Below are positions 1-6,114 of a stretch of DNA of 12,455 bases, one piece after another (the first letter of the stretch is position 1; each line of letters starts with the position of its first letter). The position numbers and the translations under genes are program-made. The notes below the pieces were generated by a model, which saw only the letters and a program-made list of their open reading frames with translations, ran no database searches and had not been told where the DNA came from. Where the stretch lies: the NCBI GenBank assembly GCA_001701165.1, contig DAAP01000002.1:1-12455 (forward strand), read 5' to 3'. The stretch is from Bacteroidales bacterium H4. Lineage in GTDB: Bacteria; Bacteroidota; Bacteroidia; Bacteroidales; Muribaculaceae.

Positions 1-4
1 CCAT

Positions 5-76
5 AGGAAGTAGTCGAGTTTGGTCACTCACTACTAAGGTAGTTATTTTCTGCCTTAGTGACTACTTCCTTTTTTC
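5..76 (+). terminator. Long hairpin followed by T-run, probable intrinsic terminator
   Basis: An 11-bp perfect outer stem pairs 5-15 (AGGAAGTAGTC) with 60-70. A 7-bp inner stem pairs 33-39 (ACTAAGG) with 53-59, directly stacked on the outer stem on the 3' side. Bases 16-32 bulge out on the 5' side. The 3' arm runs into a T-rich tract, as expected for termination of a plus-strand gene lying left of the window. The bulge base-pairs partly with the same 3' arm (GTCACT at 23-28), so alternative folds exist. Confidence 0.55.
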
Positions 77-146
77 TTTTTTTCGATTTTATTTAGGACA
101 ATATTGGTTTGATTAACAAACTTTTTTAGCGATTTTCCCGTTGATA

Positions 147-178
147 TTTTGCAGGCACATAAAAAATTTGTACCTTTG
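147..178 (+). promoter_or_regulatory. Bacteroidetes-type promoter
   Basis: TTTTG at 147-151 lies 19 bp before TACCTTTG at 171-178, matching the Bacteroidetes -33 (TTTG) and -7 (TAnnTTTG) consensus. It points rightward, but no plus-strand gene follows before the converging gene ending at 252. Its likely product is the short RNA-like unit just downstream. Confidence 0.55.
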
Positions 179-182
179 CACC

Positions 183-247
183 AGAGTTCATTCCTCACTT
201 GAGGAAAGGAAATCGAAAAACGCAAGCCTTGAAGCTCTGCGTTTTTT
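183..247 (+). ncRNA. Putative small RNA of about 65 nt
   Basis: This unit sits between a good promoter and a hairpin with a T-run. It contains a 6-bp hairpin (TTCCTC 191-196 with GAGGAA 201-206, loop ACTT) and a terminator-like hairpin (AAAAACGCA 216-224 with TGCGTTTTT 238-246). The 5' end, AGAGTTCA at 183-190, is complementary with one bulge to TGAAGCTCT at 230-238 in the terminator loop and 3' arm. It could therefore compete with terminator formation. No ORF of useful length is present. I do not recognise it as a named RNA family. It could instead be only a leader, or just the terminator of the converging gene. Confidence 0.4.
216..246 (-). terminator. Hairpin terminator, probably bidirectional
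   Basis: The perfect 9-bp stem AAAAACGCA/TGCGTTTTT lies 5 bp beyond the stop codon of the minus-strand gene ending at 252, and it gives a U-run on either strand. It can end both the minus-strand operon and the plus-strand small transcript that converges on it. Confidence 0.6.
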
Positions 248-251
248 GCTT

Positions 252-764
252 TTATAGGAGGTTGGGCAACCTGCGACGATTATATTTGTTAAGGATTTTA
301 TTTCTTGCTGCATCCTTACCTTCAAGGTGATATGCTGTAAGCAAGTAATACGCAGTTCCATTCCTACGCAGCTCCAACACTATTACATATTTTTCGTCTA
401 TATCGTATATGTATGTGCGATTGGCACGTGGTTCCGCCACCGAGAAATACAGCATATTATCCGGCTTGCGTTGTTCGACGTGATGTCTAATCCAATGCAA
501 CCGTTGAGAACGATTTGGATCAAATTCCCTATGCCGCGTTTCTTTGTCAACCTCCTTACGGGTTAAATGCTTAAACAGCATTTCCATCGCTATTTCCCCA
601 TCCTCATTTGGAGTCGGATATATGGGCTTGCCGTTAAATGTGAAATGCTCATTGTCCTGAATGTCTCTATTGAAAATCCGGCGTAGTGATTCCGTCCGCT
701 GGCCTTCTGACATACCTAATATGTCAAGCAAGTCATTATATTTCTTCGTAAGATTAAATGGCAT
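252..764 (-). CDS. Small protein resembling phage BECR-fold (PBECR-type) nuclease/toxin
   Basis: This 170-aa protein is the second gene of an operon; its ATG follows the stop of the upstream DUF3800 gene by 3 nt. The C-terminal half carries a pattern I associate with phage-borne barnase/EndoU/colicin E5/RelE-like (BECR) domains: RSQRLHWIRHHVEQ (85-98), then RTYIYDIDEKYVIVLELR (116-133), then YYLLTAYHLEGK (139-150) and a basic tail. Proteins of that fold are predicted RNases, often fused to or encoded beside phage head-morphogenesis genes. The N-terminal half (1-80) is helical and charged, with no recognised motif. I see no signal peptide or membrane segment. No classical catalytic triad can be assigned by eye, so nuclease activity is inference from the pattern. 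It might act as a toxin or as a structural accessory. The family call is tentative; the reading frame itself is convincing. Confidence 0.5.
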   Translation of the reverse strand: MPFNLTKKYNDLLDILGMSEGQRTESLRRIFNRDIQDNEHFTFNGKPIYPTPNEDGEIAMEMLFKHLTRKEVDKETRHREFDPNRSQRLHWIRHHVEQRKPDNMLYFSVAEPRANRTYIYDIDEKYVIVLELRRNGTAYYLLTAYHLEGKDAARNKILNKYNRRRLPNLL

Positions 765-767
765 AGC

Positions 768-1439
768 TCAACGTAAATTTATAAAGAAAAGGTTCAGTTT
801 GGACGAATAGTTGGTGGCATCCAAAGAATTTGCATGTAGGTGTTTTTGAATGCGCTCTATAATTGCCATCTTTGCCCGATTAGCGTGGTCTCTATCATTA
901 TTATAATAGGAGATTGCCCCCATTATAAAATCTGTAAGCTGCATGAGCAAACTTTCATGTGAGCAGATGTTCTGCACTTTACGGAATACTCCGTATTTTA
1001 CGTTAAGGATATCTTTCAGACGCCTTACCTTTACTGCGCTCAACGTATCTTTAATGTCAAGATACACGTTGTAGTGGTCTAATGTATCAACCTTGTAATT
1101 AAGTAATTGGTAATACATTTTATAGTAAAAGTCATCATACGAAGTAGTTACGCCATCGCATTTAATTTGAGATTTCTTTATGCCTATTGCTCTAAACCGC
1201 AAATCGGTATCAAAGAAATAATCAATCAAATCAAGATAGAAACGTATCTTTGACATTGACACATTGCTCCATTTAATTTCTGCATAGAAATTATGGAGTT
1301 TTTTTAATTCGTCAATTCGCTTGGTATGCCTGCGGACTTGTGGGTAGGCGCAACTGATTGACCCCAAAAACATATAATCTTTGTGGTCATGCTGGATATG
1401 GCAGCTCTCGTCGCAATAAATATTGTATGTCTTATTCAT
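768..1439 (-). CDS. DUF3800 family protein
   Basis: This 223-aa protein matches the DUF3800 family, whose members are predicted to have an RNase H-like fold and often occur in mobile or defence-rich DNA. The family signature is visible: YCDES at the N-terminus (D10, E11), EIKW (E54, K56), YLD with D128, and a late LLMQLTDFIMGA segment (Q167, D170). These acidic residues sit where metal-binding residues of an RNase H fold would be. A longer reading from a TTG at 1451 is possible, but that TTG overlaps the -7 promoter box, so I chose the ATG at 1439. It is first in a two-gene operon, 3 nt before the BECR-like gene, which implies the two work together. Biochemical function is not established for most of the family. 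Confidence 0.75.
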   Translation of the reverse strand: MNKTYNIYCDESCHIQHDHKDYMFLGSISCAYPQVRRHTKRIDELKKLHNFYAEIKWSNVSMSKIRFYLDLIDYFFDTDLRFRAIGIKKSQIKCDGVTTSYDDFYYKMYYQLLNYKVDTLDHYNVYLDIKDTLSAVKVRRLKDILNVKYGVFRKVQNICSHESLLMQLTDFIMGAISYYNNDRDHANRAKMAIIERIQKHLHANSLDATNYSSKLNLFFINLR

Positions 1440-1448
1440 AGCTAATTG

Positions 1449-1456
1449 CAAAGTTA
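1449..1456 (-). promoter_or_regulatory. -7 promoter box of the DUF3800 operon
   Basis: On the minus strand this reads TAACTTTG, a full match to TAnnTTTG, 9 nt before the ATG at 1439. A start site here would give an almost leaderless mRNA. A second identical box lies on the same strand at 1517-1524 and would give a leader of about 70 nt. Neither has a convincing -33 TTTG at 17-23 bp, so which one is used cannot be settled. A 5-bp hairpin (CCGCT 1489-1493 with AGCGG 1501-1505) lies between them. Confidence 0.45.
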
Positions 1457-1532
1457 CAAAAATTCCTTGACTTTTCCTGTCTTTTAGGCCGCTTATTTAT
1501 AGCGGTAACTTCGTGGCAAAGTTAGTTTTGCC

Positions 1533-2445
1533 ATGTCAAAGACCGCATACAACATCACGCTCAAAGGCTACGTCGGAGGCTACGACTTCAACCGTTCGAC
1601 CGTTGACCGCGAGCTCGCCAAAAACGAGGGCAAGCAGGTAAACGTCCTCATAGACAGCCTCGGCGGTTCACTCGCCACCGGCCTGTCTATCTCCGCTGCT
1701 TTCCGCAACCACGGCAATGTTAATGTACATTTCGTGGGACTCAATGCCTCCGCCGCTACCATCGCTTCGCTCGGCGCGGTCCACATCTCCATCGATGCCG
1801 GGGCCATGTACCTCGTGCATAAATGCTCGATGGCCTTCTTCGAGTGGGGCAGTCTGAACTCCGACCAATTCACCACGCTTATCGCCGACTGCGAGAAGAT
1901 CAAGGCCGACCTTGACAAGCTCGACCTGAACTGCGCCCAACTCTATGCGGCCCGGTGCAAGCGCAAGCCGGAGGACTTGCTCGCCCTGATGAAAGTCGGC
2001 GGCTGGCTCTCTGCTAAGGAAGCCCTCGACTGGGGCTTTGTCGATGAAATCACCGACCTTGCCGATGAACCCGCCCCGAAACTCACCGACGCGCTCGCTT
2101 CGGCTATGGCCTCCGAGGGGCTGCCGATTCCCAACATCCCAATCTCCGAAACGGAGAAAGACTCCGCTTCCTCTCGCTTTCTCTCGCTTTCTCGCCGCGC
2201 TGACATCTTTCTTCAAACCGTCCACCAATCCCATCGCTACCGCAATGATAAAAACCTACACTTTTCTGTCGGCCATACTCGCCGACAAGCCTATCACCGT
2301 CAAGGACGGCACGGCTTCCGTCTCCACCGGCACGACCTCGACAACAATCAACGTCGAGGCTACAGACGAAGTGCCCGCGCCCTTCTATGTCGGTACGCTC
2401 GAAACCGAGGACGGCGACATCGATTGCTCCGGCAAGGCCGCCTAA
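1533..2445 (+). pseudogene. ClpP-like phage head-maturation protease, frameshifted by a 10-bp duplication
   Basis: Residues 1-180 are a ClpP-fold (S14) protease of the kind phages use as prohead proteases: an SLGGS glycine pair (G44-G45), nucleophile region NASAAT with S73, and LVHKC with H96. The acidic third residue is not assigned. From codon 213 the frame is lost. An exact tandem copy of the 10-mer CTCTCGCTTT (2171-2190) shifts reading into a junk-like frame rich in Arg and His that stays open to 2747. With one copy removed, the frame runs on as SRFLAALTSFFKPSTNP, then MIKTYTFLSAILADKPITV, and stops at 2445, giving about 300 aa. This region is visibly more GC-rich than the flanking minus-strand genes, which suggests a phage origin. 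As it stands, the product would be a 404-aa hybrid reaching into the next gene. It could be decay, an assembly artefact or a switchable repeat. No clear promoter lies upstream. Confidence 0.75.
2171..2190 (+). repeat. Exact 10-bp tandem duplication inside the protease gene
   Basis: CTCTCGCTTT occurs twice head to tail, followed by a partial third copy (CTCGC). Because 10 is not a multiple of 3, copy number decides the reading frame: one copy gives the intact protease with its C-terminal tail, while two copies give the frameshifted form seen here. Confidence 0.9.
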
Positions 2446-2456
2446 TCTCCGCCGCT

Positions 2457-3133
2457 ATGGATAACAGGAACATCAGGGAGGGGGCTATATCGTTGGACGA
2501 TATGTTGAAAGACATCGAAGTGCCTTCGATTGAAGCCCCCGACCTCGATGTTCCTTTTGTCGCCAAGCCAAAGGCCGAGACCGACCTTTTCGCTCCGAAG
2601 AAGCGCAAGGCGTGGAAGGAGGCGTCCGGCATCGAGGCTCGTTGCGACTTCGCCCCGAACAAGGTTAGGATTTCCTACCGTCATCCCACCTTCGGCATAA
2701 TATCGCTTTGGAAAAGTCGATTTATGGCCGGACGCTCACCGACATAAAGGCCGACCCCGATATGGTGGAGAAGTTTGCCGAGGGTATGAATACCCTTATC
2801 CGGCAAATCCTTGGCCACTCGCTCGCCTCCGGCGACTGGTGCATCGTCACCTCGCCCAAACGTCGCCACAAGGTGCGCAACTTCGCTTCGCTCATTTCCG
2901 CACGGATCGCCTCGCTTCTCGGCATACCGTTCTACGAAGATATTGCCGAGTGTCACTCGAAGCATCGTGTCGGCGCGGTCTTTACCTTTGGCAAACAGCC
3001 TCCGTCCGAACACAACATAATTGTGTTCGATGATTTCGTTACCACCGGCGCCACTATGATCTCGATGAAAAACCTGCTCGAACCCCTCGGCAAAAACCTC
3101 GTGTTCTTCACCGGCATTAACAACAAATTATAG
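2457..3133 (+). pseudogene. Phosphoribosyltransferase-like protein, split by a 1-nt shift
   Basis: The ATG at 2457, 11 nt after the protease stop, opens MDNRNIREGAISLDDMLKD and continues to HPTFGIISL near 2708. The frame then runs into an early stop at 2747. A second frame continues the same kind of sequence as EKSIYGRTLTDIKADPD and ends at 3133. Joining them with one extra T at the TTT of 2707-2709 (or a -1 step) gives about 225 aa. The C-terminal half holds a phosphoribosyltransferase PRPP loop, IIVFDDFVTTGATM, preceded by IVTSPKRRHK. Such proteins transfer phosphoribosyl groups or regulate nucleotide supply; the substrate is unknown here. Homologous genes occur in phages. It shares the GC-rich composition of the protease gene and ends 25 nt from the converging lipoprotein gene. 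The break could be a sequencing homopolymer error. Confidence 0.65.
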
Positions 3134-3158
3134 TCCTTAAGGGCAAATATTGATTATC

Positions 3159-3863
3159 TTAAAAATCCTGATTCATTGCACCTTGATTGTTTTGTCGGTA
3201 GTTATTTCTTTTCCTTTCTTTTGATTTTTGCTCCGCCTCTTCTTGCACTCTATTAAGTCTTGATTTATTTACATACCTAAATGTTATATAGGTGCTTAAT
3301 TTAGGGTTATATTCATCTGGAAAATGGTAAGTGTCGGAAATCATCATGATGTTTGATGCATGTCCTGTATTAGTCCATTCTGCCAAAACACGTCTTCCTG
3401 AAATATCCGGTTGTTTGCTGTACCGTTCATAACCTAAATCGGTATATAACCTATGTATAAAGTATTGAAGACTACAATCTGTGTCTCCATAATCCGATAT
3501 AGGTAGCCCGTATTTAGATTTTAGCATATTATAGAAATCATAAGCTTTCATACTTTCCTCCATAAAAATATCAATGCTTATAACTTCATCGTCGCTGGGA
3601 TCAATTGCTGTAATAATAGATATATCTGCTTTGGGTTCATTAGGGAAATCAAATTTTATACCTCCTTCATAAGTGGGCACGTCTAATTCTGGATAAAACT
3701 TGAATGAGTTTTTAAGACTGTCTGGAAACACTTCACCTATAGTAATCCCCCCAAAAGATAAATCCTTTTGTTTGGTTTTATCTTTTGAACAGCTAAGCGA
3801 TAATCCTAATAAAGATATTGTGAAAATCGCTAATATTATATGTTCTATTTTGATTTTTATCAT
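3159..3863 (-). CDS. Hypothetical lipoprotein
   Basis: This 234-aa protein starts at the ATG at 3863; a TTG at 3887 is inside the promoter box and is unlikely. The N-terminus is a lipoprotein signal: MIKIKIEH, a hydrophobic stretch IILAIFTISLLGLSLS, then C25 followed by SKDKTKQKD. It is therefore predicted to be lipid-anchored outside the cytoplasm. The mature part starts with SFGGITIGEVFPDS and is mixed, with no domain I recognise. The C-terminus is charged (EEAEQKSKERKRNNYRQNN) and possibly coiled. It is AT-rich, unlike the phage-type gene that converges on it from 25 nt away, so it likely belongs to the host or another element. It is monocistronic. Confidence 0.75.
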   Translation of the reverse strand: MIKIKIEHIILAIFTISLLGLSLSCSKDKTKQKDLSFGGITIGEVFPDSLKNSFKFYPELDVPTYEGGIKFDFPNEPKADISIITAIDPSDDEVISIDIFMEESMKAYDFYNMLKSKYGLPISDYGDTDCSLQYFIHRLYTDLGYERYSKQPDISGRRVLAEWTNTGHASNIMMISDTYHFPDEYNPKLSTYITFRYVNKSRLNRVQEEAEQKSKERKRNNYRQNNQGAMNQDF

Positions 3864-3884
3864 TGCAGTATTTTGTGTTTTCGG

Positions 3885-3892
3885 CAAAGTTA
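3885..3892 (-). promoter_or_regulatory. -7 promoter box of the lipoprotein gene
   Basis: The minus strand reads TAACTTTG, 21 nt before the ATG at 3863. No good -33 TTTG is visible at 17-23 bp upstream, so the promoter may be weak or need an activator. Confidence 0.5.
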
Positions 3893-4383
3893 CTAATTTT
3901 TCGTCTTTTATCGGCTATGATTGGGTAAGTAATTTTGTGGTGTAGAGTCGAGTAGCAAGTGCAAAATTAGGAAATCATTTTGTAGAACTCAATTTTTGGA
4001 TAAGAAACGCCAAACTTAATTCTAATAATAGAGCAGACTGAAGGCAATTCGGAATTAATATATACGGCATTGACGCGAGCACGTGAGCGAGTGTTTGTAA
4101 TCAACTGCGGCAATACAAAGTATCACGACTTCTTCAGTAATTATCAAGGTTGATATAAACCGGGATCAAGCACAAATGCCGGCGCATGAATTTGGGAAGG
4201 CGCCGATATGCCGGAGTGTGAAAACAATAGTTTACCGAGCAATGTCTGTAAATCGAATCAGTCAACCTCAGAATTACTTGTAAAGAGAATGGAAAACCGT
4301 CCCCGGTGGTGTAAACCACATTAGTCAATCGCCCTCAAATCTGTCAACACTTTTCAGGGATAATCATAGAACCCCATCAAGTT
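3893..4383. other. Non-coding stretch of about 490 bp
   Basis: I find no convincing gene. A 64-codon minus-strand reading frame (4134-4328) has no recognisable family and no promoter. Two small hairpins are present: GGCGC 4181-4185 with GCGCC 4200-4204, and GTGGT 4306-4310 with ACCAC 4315-4319 (GTAA tetraloop). It may be degraded coding DNA. Confidence 0.5.
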
Positions 4384-4431
4384 TTCCATATTTGAAAATA
4401 GAATAGCGTAAAATCTTCCATATTTGAAAAT
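4384..4431 (+). repeat. Two 16-bp direct repeats over the ATPase promoter
   Basis: TTCCATATTTGAAAAT occurs exactly at 4384-4399 and 4416-4431, 32 bp apart (about three helical turns). The second copy contains the -33 TTTG of the downstream promoter. Each copy has TTC/GAA half-site symmetry around a 7-bp centre. The layout fits an operator bound by a regulator; the binding protein is unknown. Confidence 0.7.
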
Positions 4432-4454
4432 GCGGAAAGTTTTTGCTATCTTTG
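4423..4454 (+). promoter_or_regulatory. Promoter of the AAA ATPase gene
   Basis: TTTG at 4423-4426, a 20-bp spacer, and TATCTTTG at 4447-4454 form a full Bacteroidetes promoter. The ATG follows 16 nt later, with no Shine-Dalgarno site. The -33 element lies inside the second direct repeat. Confidence 0.75.
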
Positions 4455-4470
4455 CAGCAAATATAAGCCA

Positions 4471-5748
4471 ATGGATTATAGACAGATATTAGCAGATCAG
4501 CGTTCCGAACTGGACAATCTCGAGTTGTCAGCTCTGGTGCCGCGTATAGAAGAGGGCCAAATCAATTTTAAGAGTAAGCTTGCCCAAATTGTAATAGGCG
4601 TACGAAGAAGTGGTAAATCAACTCTATGTCAGAAGGTCCTACTCGAGAGAGGGGTTAAATTTGGCTATGTAAATTTCGATGATGAAAATTTGTCCAATCT
4701 TAAGCCCGAACAGCTTAATGAGATACTTGAGACGTTATATCGCCTATACGGTCCTTTGGATTATCTATTCTTCGATGAGATACAAAATGCCAAGGAGGTA
4801 TGGCCGCTGTTTGTAAATCGTCTCCTGCGGCAAGGGAAACATCTTGTTATTACAGGAAGCAATGCCAATTTACTCAGCGGTGAACTTGCGACCCATCTTA
4901 CAGGCCGTCACCATCAGATTGAAAATTTTCCTTTCTCTTTTAAGGAATATTGTACTATGCTCGGCGTAGATACTGAAAGTCTCACCACTGTTGCTCGGGG
5001 ACTTCGCCAAAAAGCCTTGGATGATTATCTCATCAAAGGAGGAATGCCGGAAATCGTTTATGAGCATGAATATGCTTCCTATATTAAGGGTTTGGTTGAG
5101 TCAATAATAACCAAAGATATCTGCAAACGCCATAAAATTCGCAATGTAGAGGCAATACGCAAGCTCGCTAACACGATTCTGGATATGGTTGGTCAAGAAG
5201 TCCAATCAAATGAATTCGCCGAAAAAGTTGGTATCACTCACCCGACAGCCTCCAACTATCTTAAGTATCTTACCGAATCATATCTTCTTCGCGAGGTGCC
5301 CATGTTTTCTTATAAGCCGGTTGATCGTCAAAGAATACGGAAGTATTATGCAATCGATGTCGCATTCATCTCAAATCATGAGTATTCATTCGGCTCCACC
5401 GGATATGGATGGCGACTTGAGAATGTCGTTGCTCTTGAATTGATGCGACGGACGAATCCGGAGTCCGATCAGTTATACTATCTTAAGAAGCATAAGGCCT
5501 ACGAGGTCGATTTTGTTGTAGTGAGGAGTGGCAGGATTGACGAGCTCATACAGGTCTCCTATGATTTCTCTAACCCCTCTCAAAAACTCTACAAGCGAGA
5601 AATAGGTGGGCTTGTCAAAGGCTCGGAAAGCGTTAAGTGTGACAACCTGACACTTATAATCATGGAGGGGACACCCGAAGTTAAAACGGTGGAAGGCAAA
5701 AGAATCAAAATCGTAAAGGCCTCCGACTGGCTTTTAGGCTGCGAATGA
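4471..5748 (+). CDS. AAA ATPase with C-terminal DUF4143
   Basis: This 425-aa protein is a member of the large AAA_14/DUF4143 family of cytoplasmic ATPases. In order: Walker A GVRRSGKST (43-51), Walker B YLFFDEI (98-104), sensor-1-like ITGSN (127-131), a winged-helix-like part around 245-275 (FAEKVGITHPTASNYLKYL), and a C-terminal DUF4143 with LENVVALEL (316-324), EVDFVV (345-350) and ELIQVSY (358-364). The last resembles a degenerate PD-(D/E)XK nuclease core. The length is normal for the family. The molecular role is not well established; the genes are common singletons in Bacteroidales and are sometimes proposed to be linked to toxin-antitoxin or stress functions. It stands alone with its own promoter under paired direct repeats. 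It lies on the chromosome side of the proposed element boundary. Confidence 0.9.
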   Translation: MDYRQILADQRSELDNLELSALVPRIEEGQINFKSKLAQIVIGVRRSGKSTLCQKVLLERGVKFGYVNFDDENLSNLKPEQLNEILETLYRLYGPLDYLFFDEIQNAKEVWPLFVNRLLRQGKHLVITGSNANLLSGELATHLTGRHHQIENFPFSFKEYCTMLGVDTESLTTVARGLRQKALDDYLIKGGMPEIVYEHEYASYIKGLVESIITKDICKRHKIRNVEAIRKLANTILDMVGQEVQSNEFAEKVGITHPTASNYLKYLTESYLLREVPMFSYKPVDRQRIRKYYAIDVAFISNHEYSFGSTGYGWRLENVVALELMRRTNPESDQLYYLKKHKAYEVDFVVVRSGRIDELIQVSYDFSNPSQKLYKREIGGLVKGSESVKCDNLTLIIMEGTPEVKTVEGKRIKIVKASDWLLGCE

Positions 5749-5864
5749 TTATACAATCAGATCTCAAATAAACAAGACAGGCAAAAGACGGTCAACCGGG
5801 CATTTTTGTAGTATTGCATTTGCTCTTGGATTTTACAGACTGGGAGAGACCGGGAGGGGGGTAG

Positions 5865-5900
5865 AAAAAAATTTAAGGCCGACACGGTGGTGTCGACCTT
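5865..5900 (-). terminator. Intrinsic terminator reading leftward, downstream of the tRNA fragment
   Basis: An 11-bp stem with one mismatch pairs AAGGCCGACAC (5875-5885) with GTGTCGACCTT (5890-5900) around a GGTG loop. On the minus strand its 3' arm runs into AAATTTTTTT (complement of 5865-5874), a classic terminator. The only minus-strand feature just upstream of it is the tRNA 3' end at 5909-5927. I infer it is the original terminator of that tRNA gene. Confidence 0.6.
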
Positions 5901-5908
5901 ACTGCGGA

Positions 5909-5927
5909 TGGTGCCCAGAACAGGACT
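5909..5927 (-). other. 3' end fragment of a tRNA gene, candidate attachment core
   Basis: The minus strand reads AGTCCTGTTCTGGGCACCA. This fits a tRNA 3' terminus: end of the T-loop (AGT), T-stem 3' strand (CCTGT), acceptor 3' strand (TCTGGGC), discriminator A and encoded CCA. The sequence that should precede it (rest of the T-loop, the other arms) is absent; the next bases do not continue a tRNA. The fragment sits 8 nt before a minus-strand terminator and 188 bp before an integrase start. I infer that it is the att duplication left by an element integrated in the tRNA 3' end. The isotype cannot be told from this piece. Confidence 0.55.
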
Positions 5928-6042
5928 ACCGATATTACTTTCTAATATTTTTTAAGTATATTTTAATTGCATTGATTATCAGGTAAATACAATGGTGCGA
6001 TTTTCATTTGAATTTCTTTCAGCGTAAGGAAAAGTAAGATTT

Positions 6043-6066
6043 TTGCACGTAAAATTGCACGTAAAA
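6043..6066 (+). repeat. Tandem 12-bp repeat upstream of the integrase
   Basis: TTGCACGTAAAA occurs twice with no gap. It lies about 115 bp from the proposed attachment core, and the second copy overlaps the integrase -33 box. It could be an arm-type binding site for the integrase and/or an operator that lets the integrase repress itself. Confidence 0.8.
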
Positions 6067-6085
6067 TTTATTCGTTGTATCTTTG
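6055..6085 (+). promoter_or_regulatory. Integrase promoter
   Basis: TTG at 6055-6057, a 20-bp spacer, and TATCTTTG at 6078-6085. The ATG is 29 nt downstream. The -33 element lies in the second 12-bp repeat. Confidence 0.7.
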
Positions 6086-6114
6086 CAGAGTAAAACCTTT
6101 ATACTCTCCCAAAG

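Noticed and set aside
1506..1513. TAACTTCG as the promoter of the protease gene
   Set aside because: It deviates in the TTTG core and has no -33 element at a workable distance; phage head genes are usually transcribed from far upstream.
1580..2234. Long minus-strand open frames opposite the protease gene
   Set aside because: GC-rich coding DNA often leaves the antisense frames open. The plus-strand frame has clear ClpP motifs and the antisense translations have none.
2457..2747. Treating the 404-aa frame from 1533 as one real fusion protein
   Set aside because: The middle part reads as low-quality Arg/His-rich sequence, and removal of one 10-bp copy yields a sensible protein, so the fusion is a by-product of the duplication.
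4134..4328. 64-codon minus-strand ORF in the non-coding gap
   Set aside because: No recognisable family, no promoter box upstream, and isolated; an open frame of this length is expected by chance.
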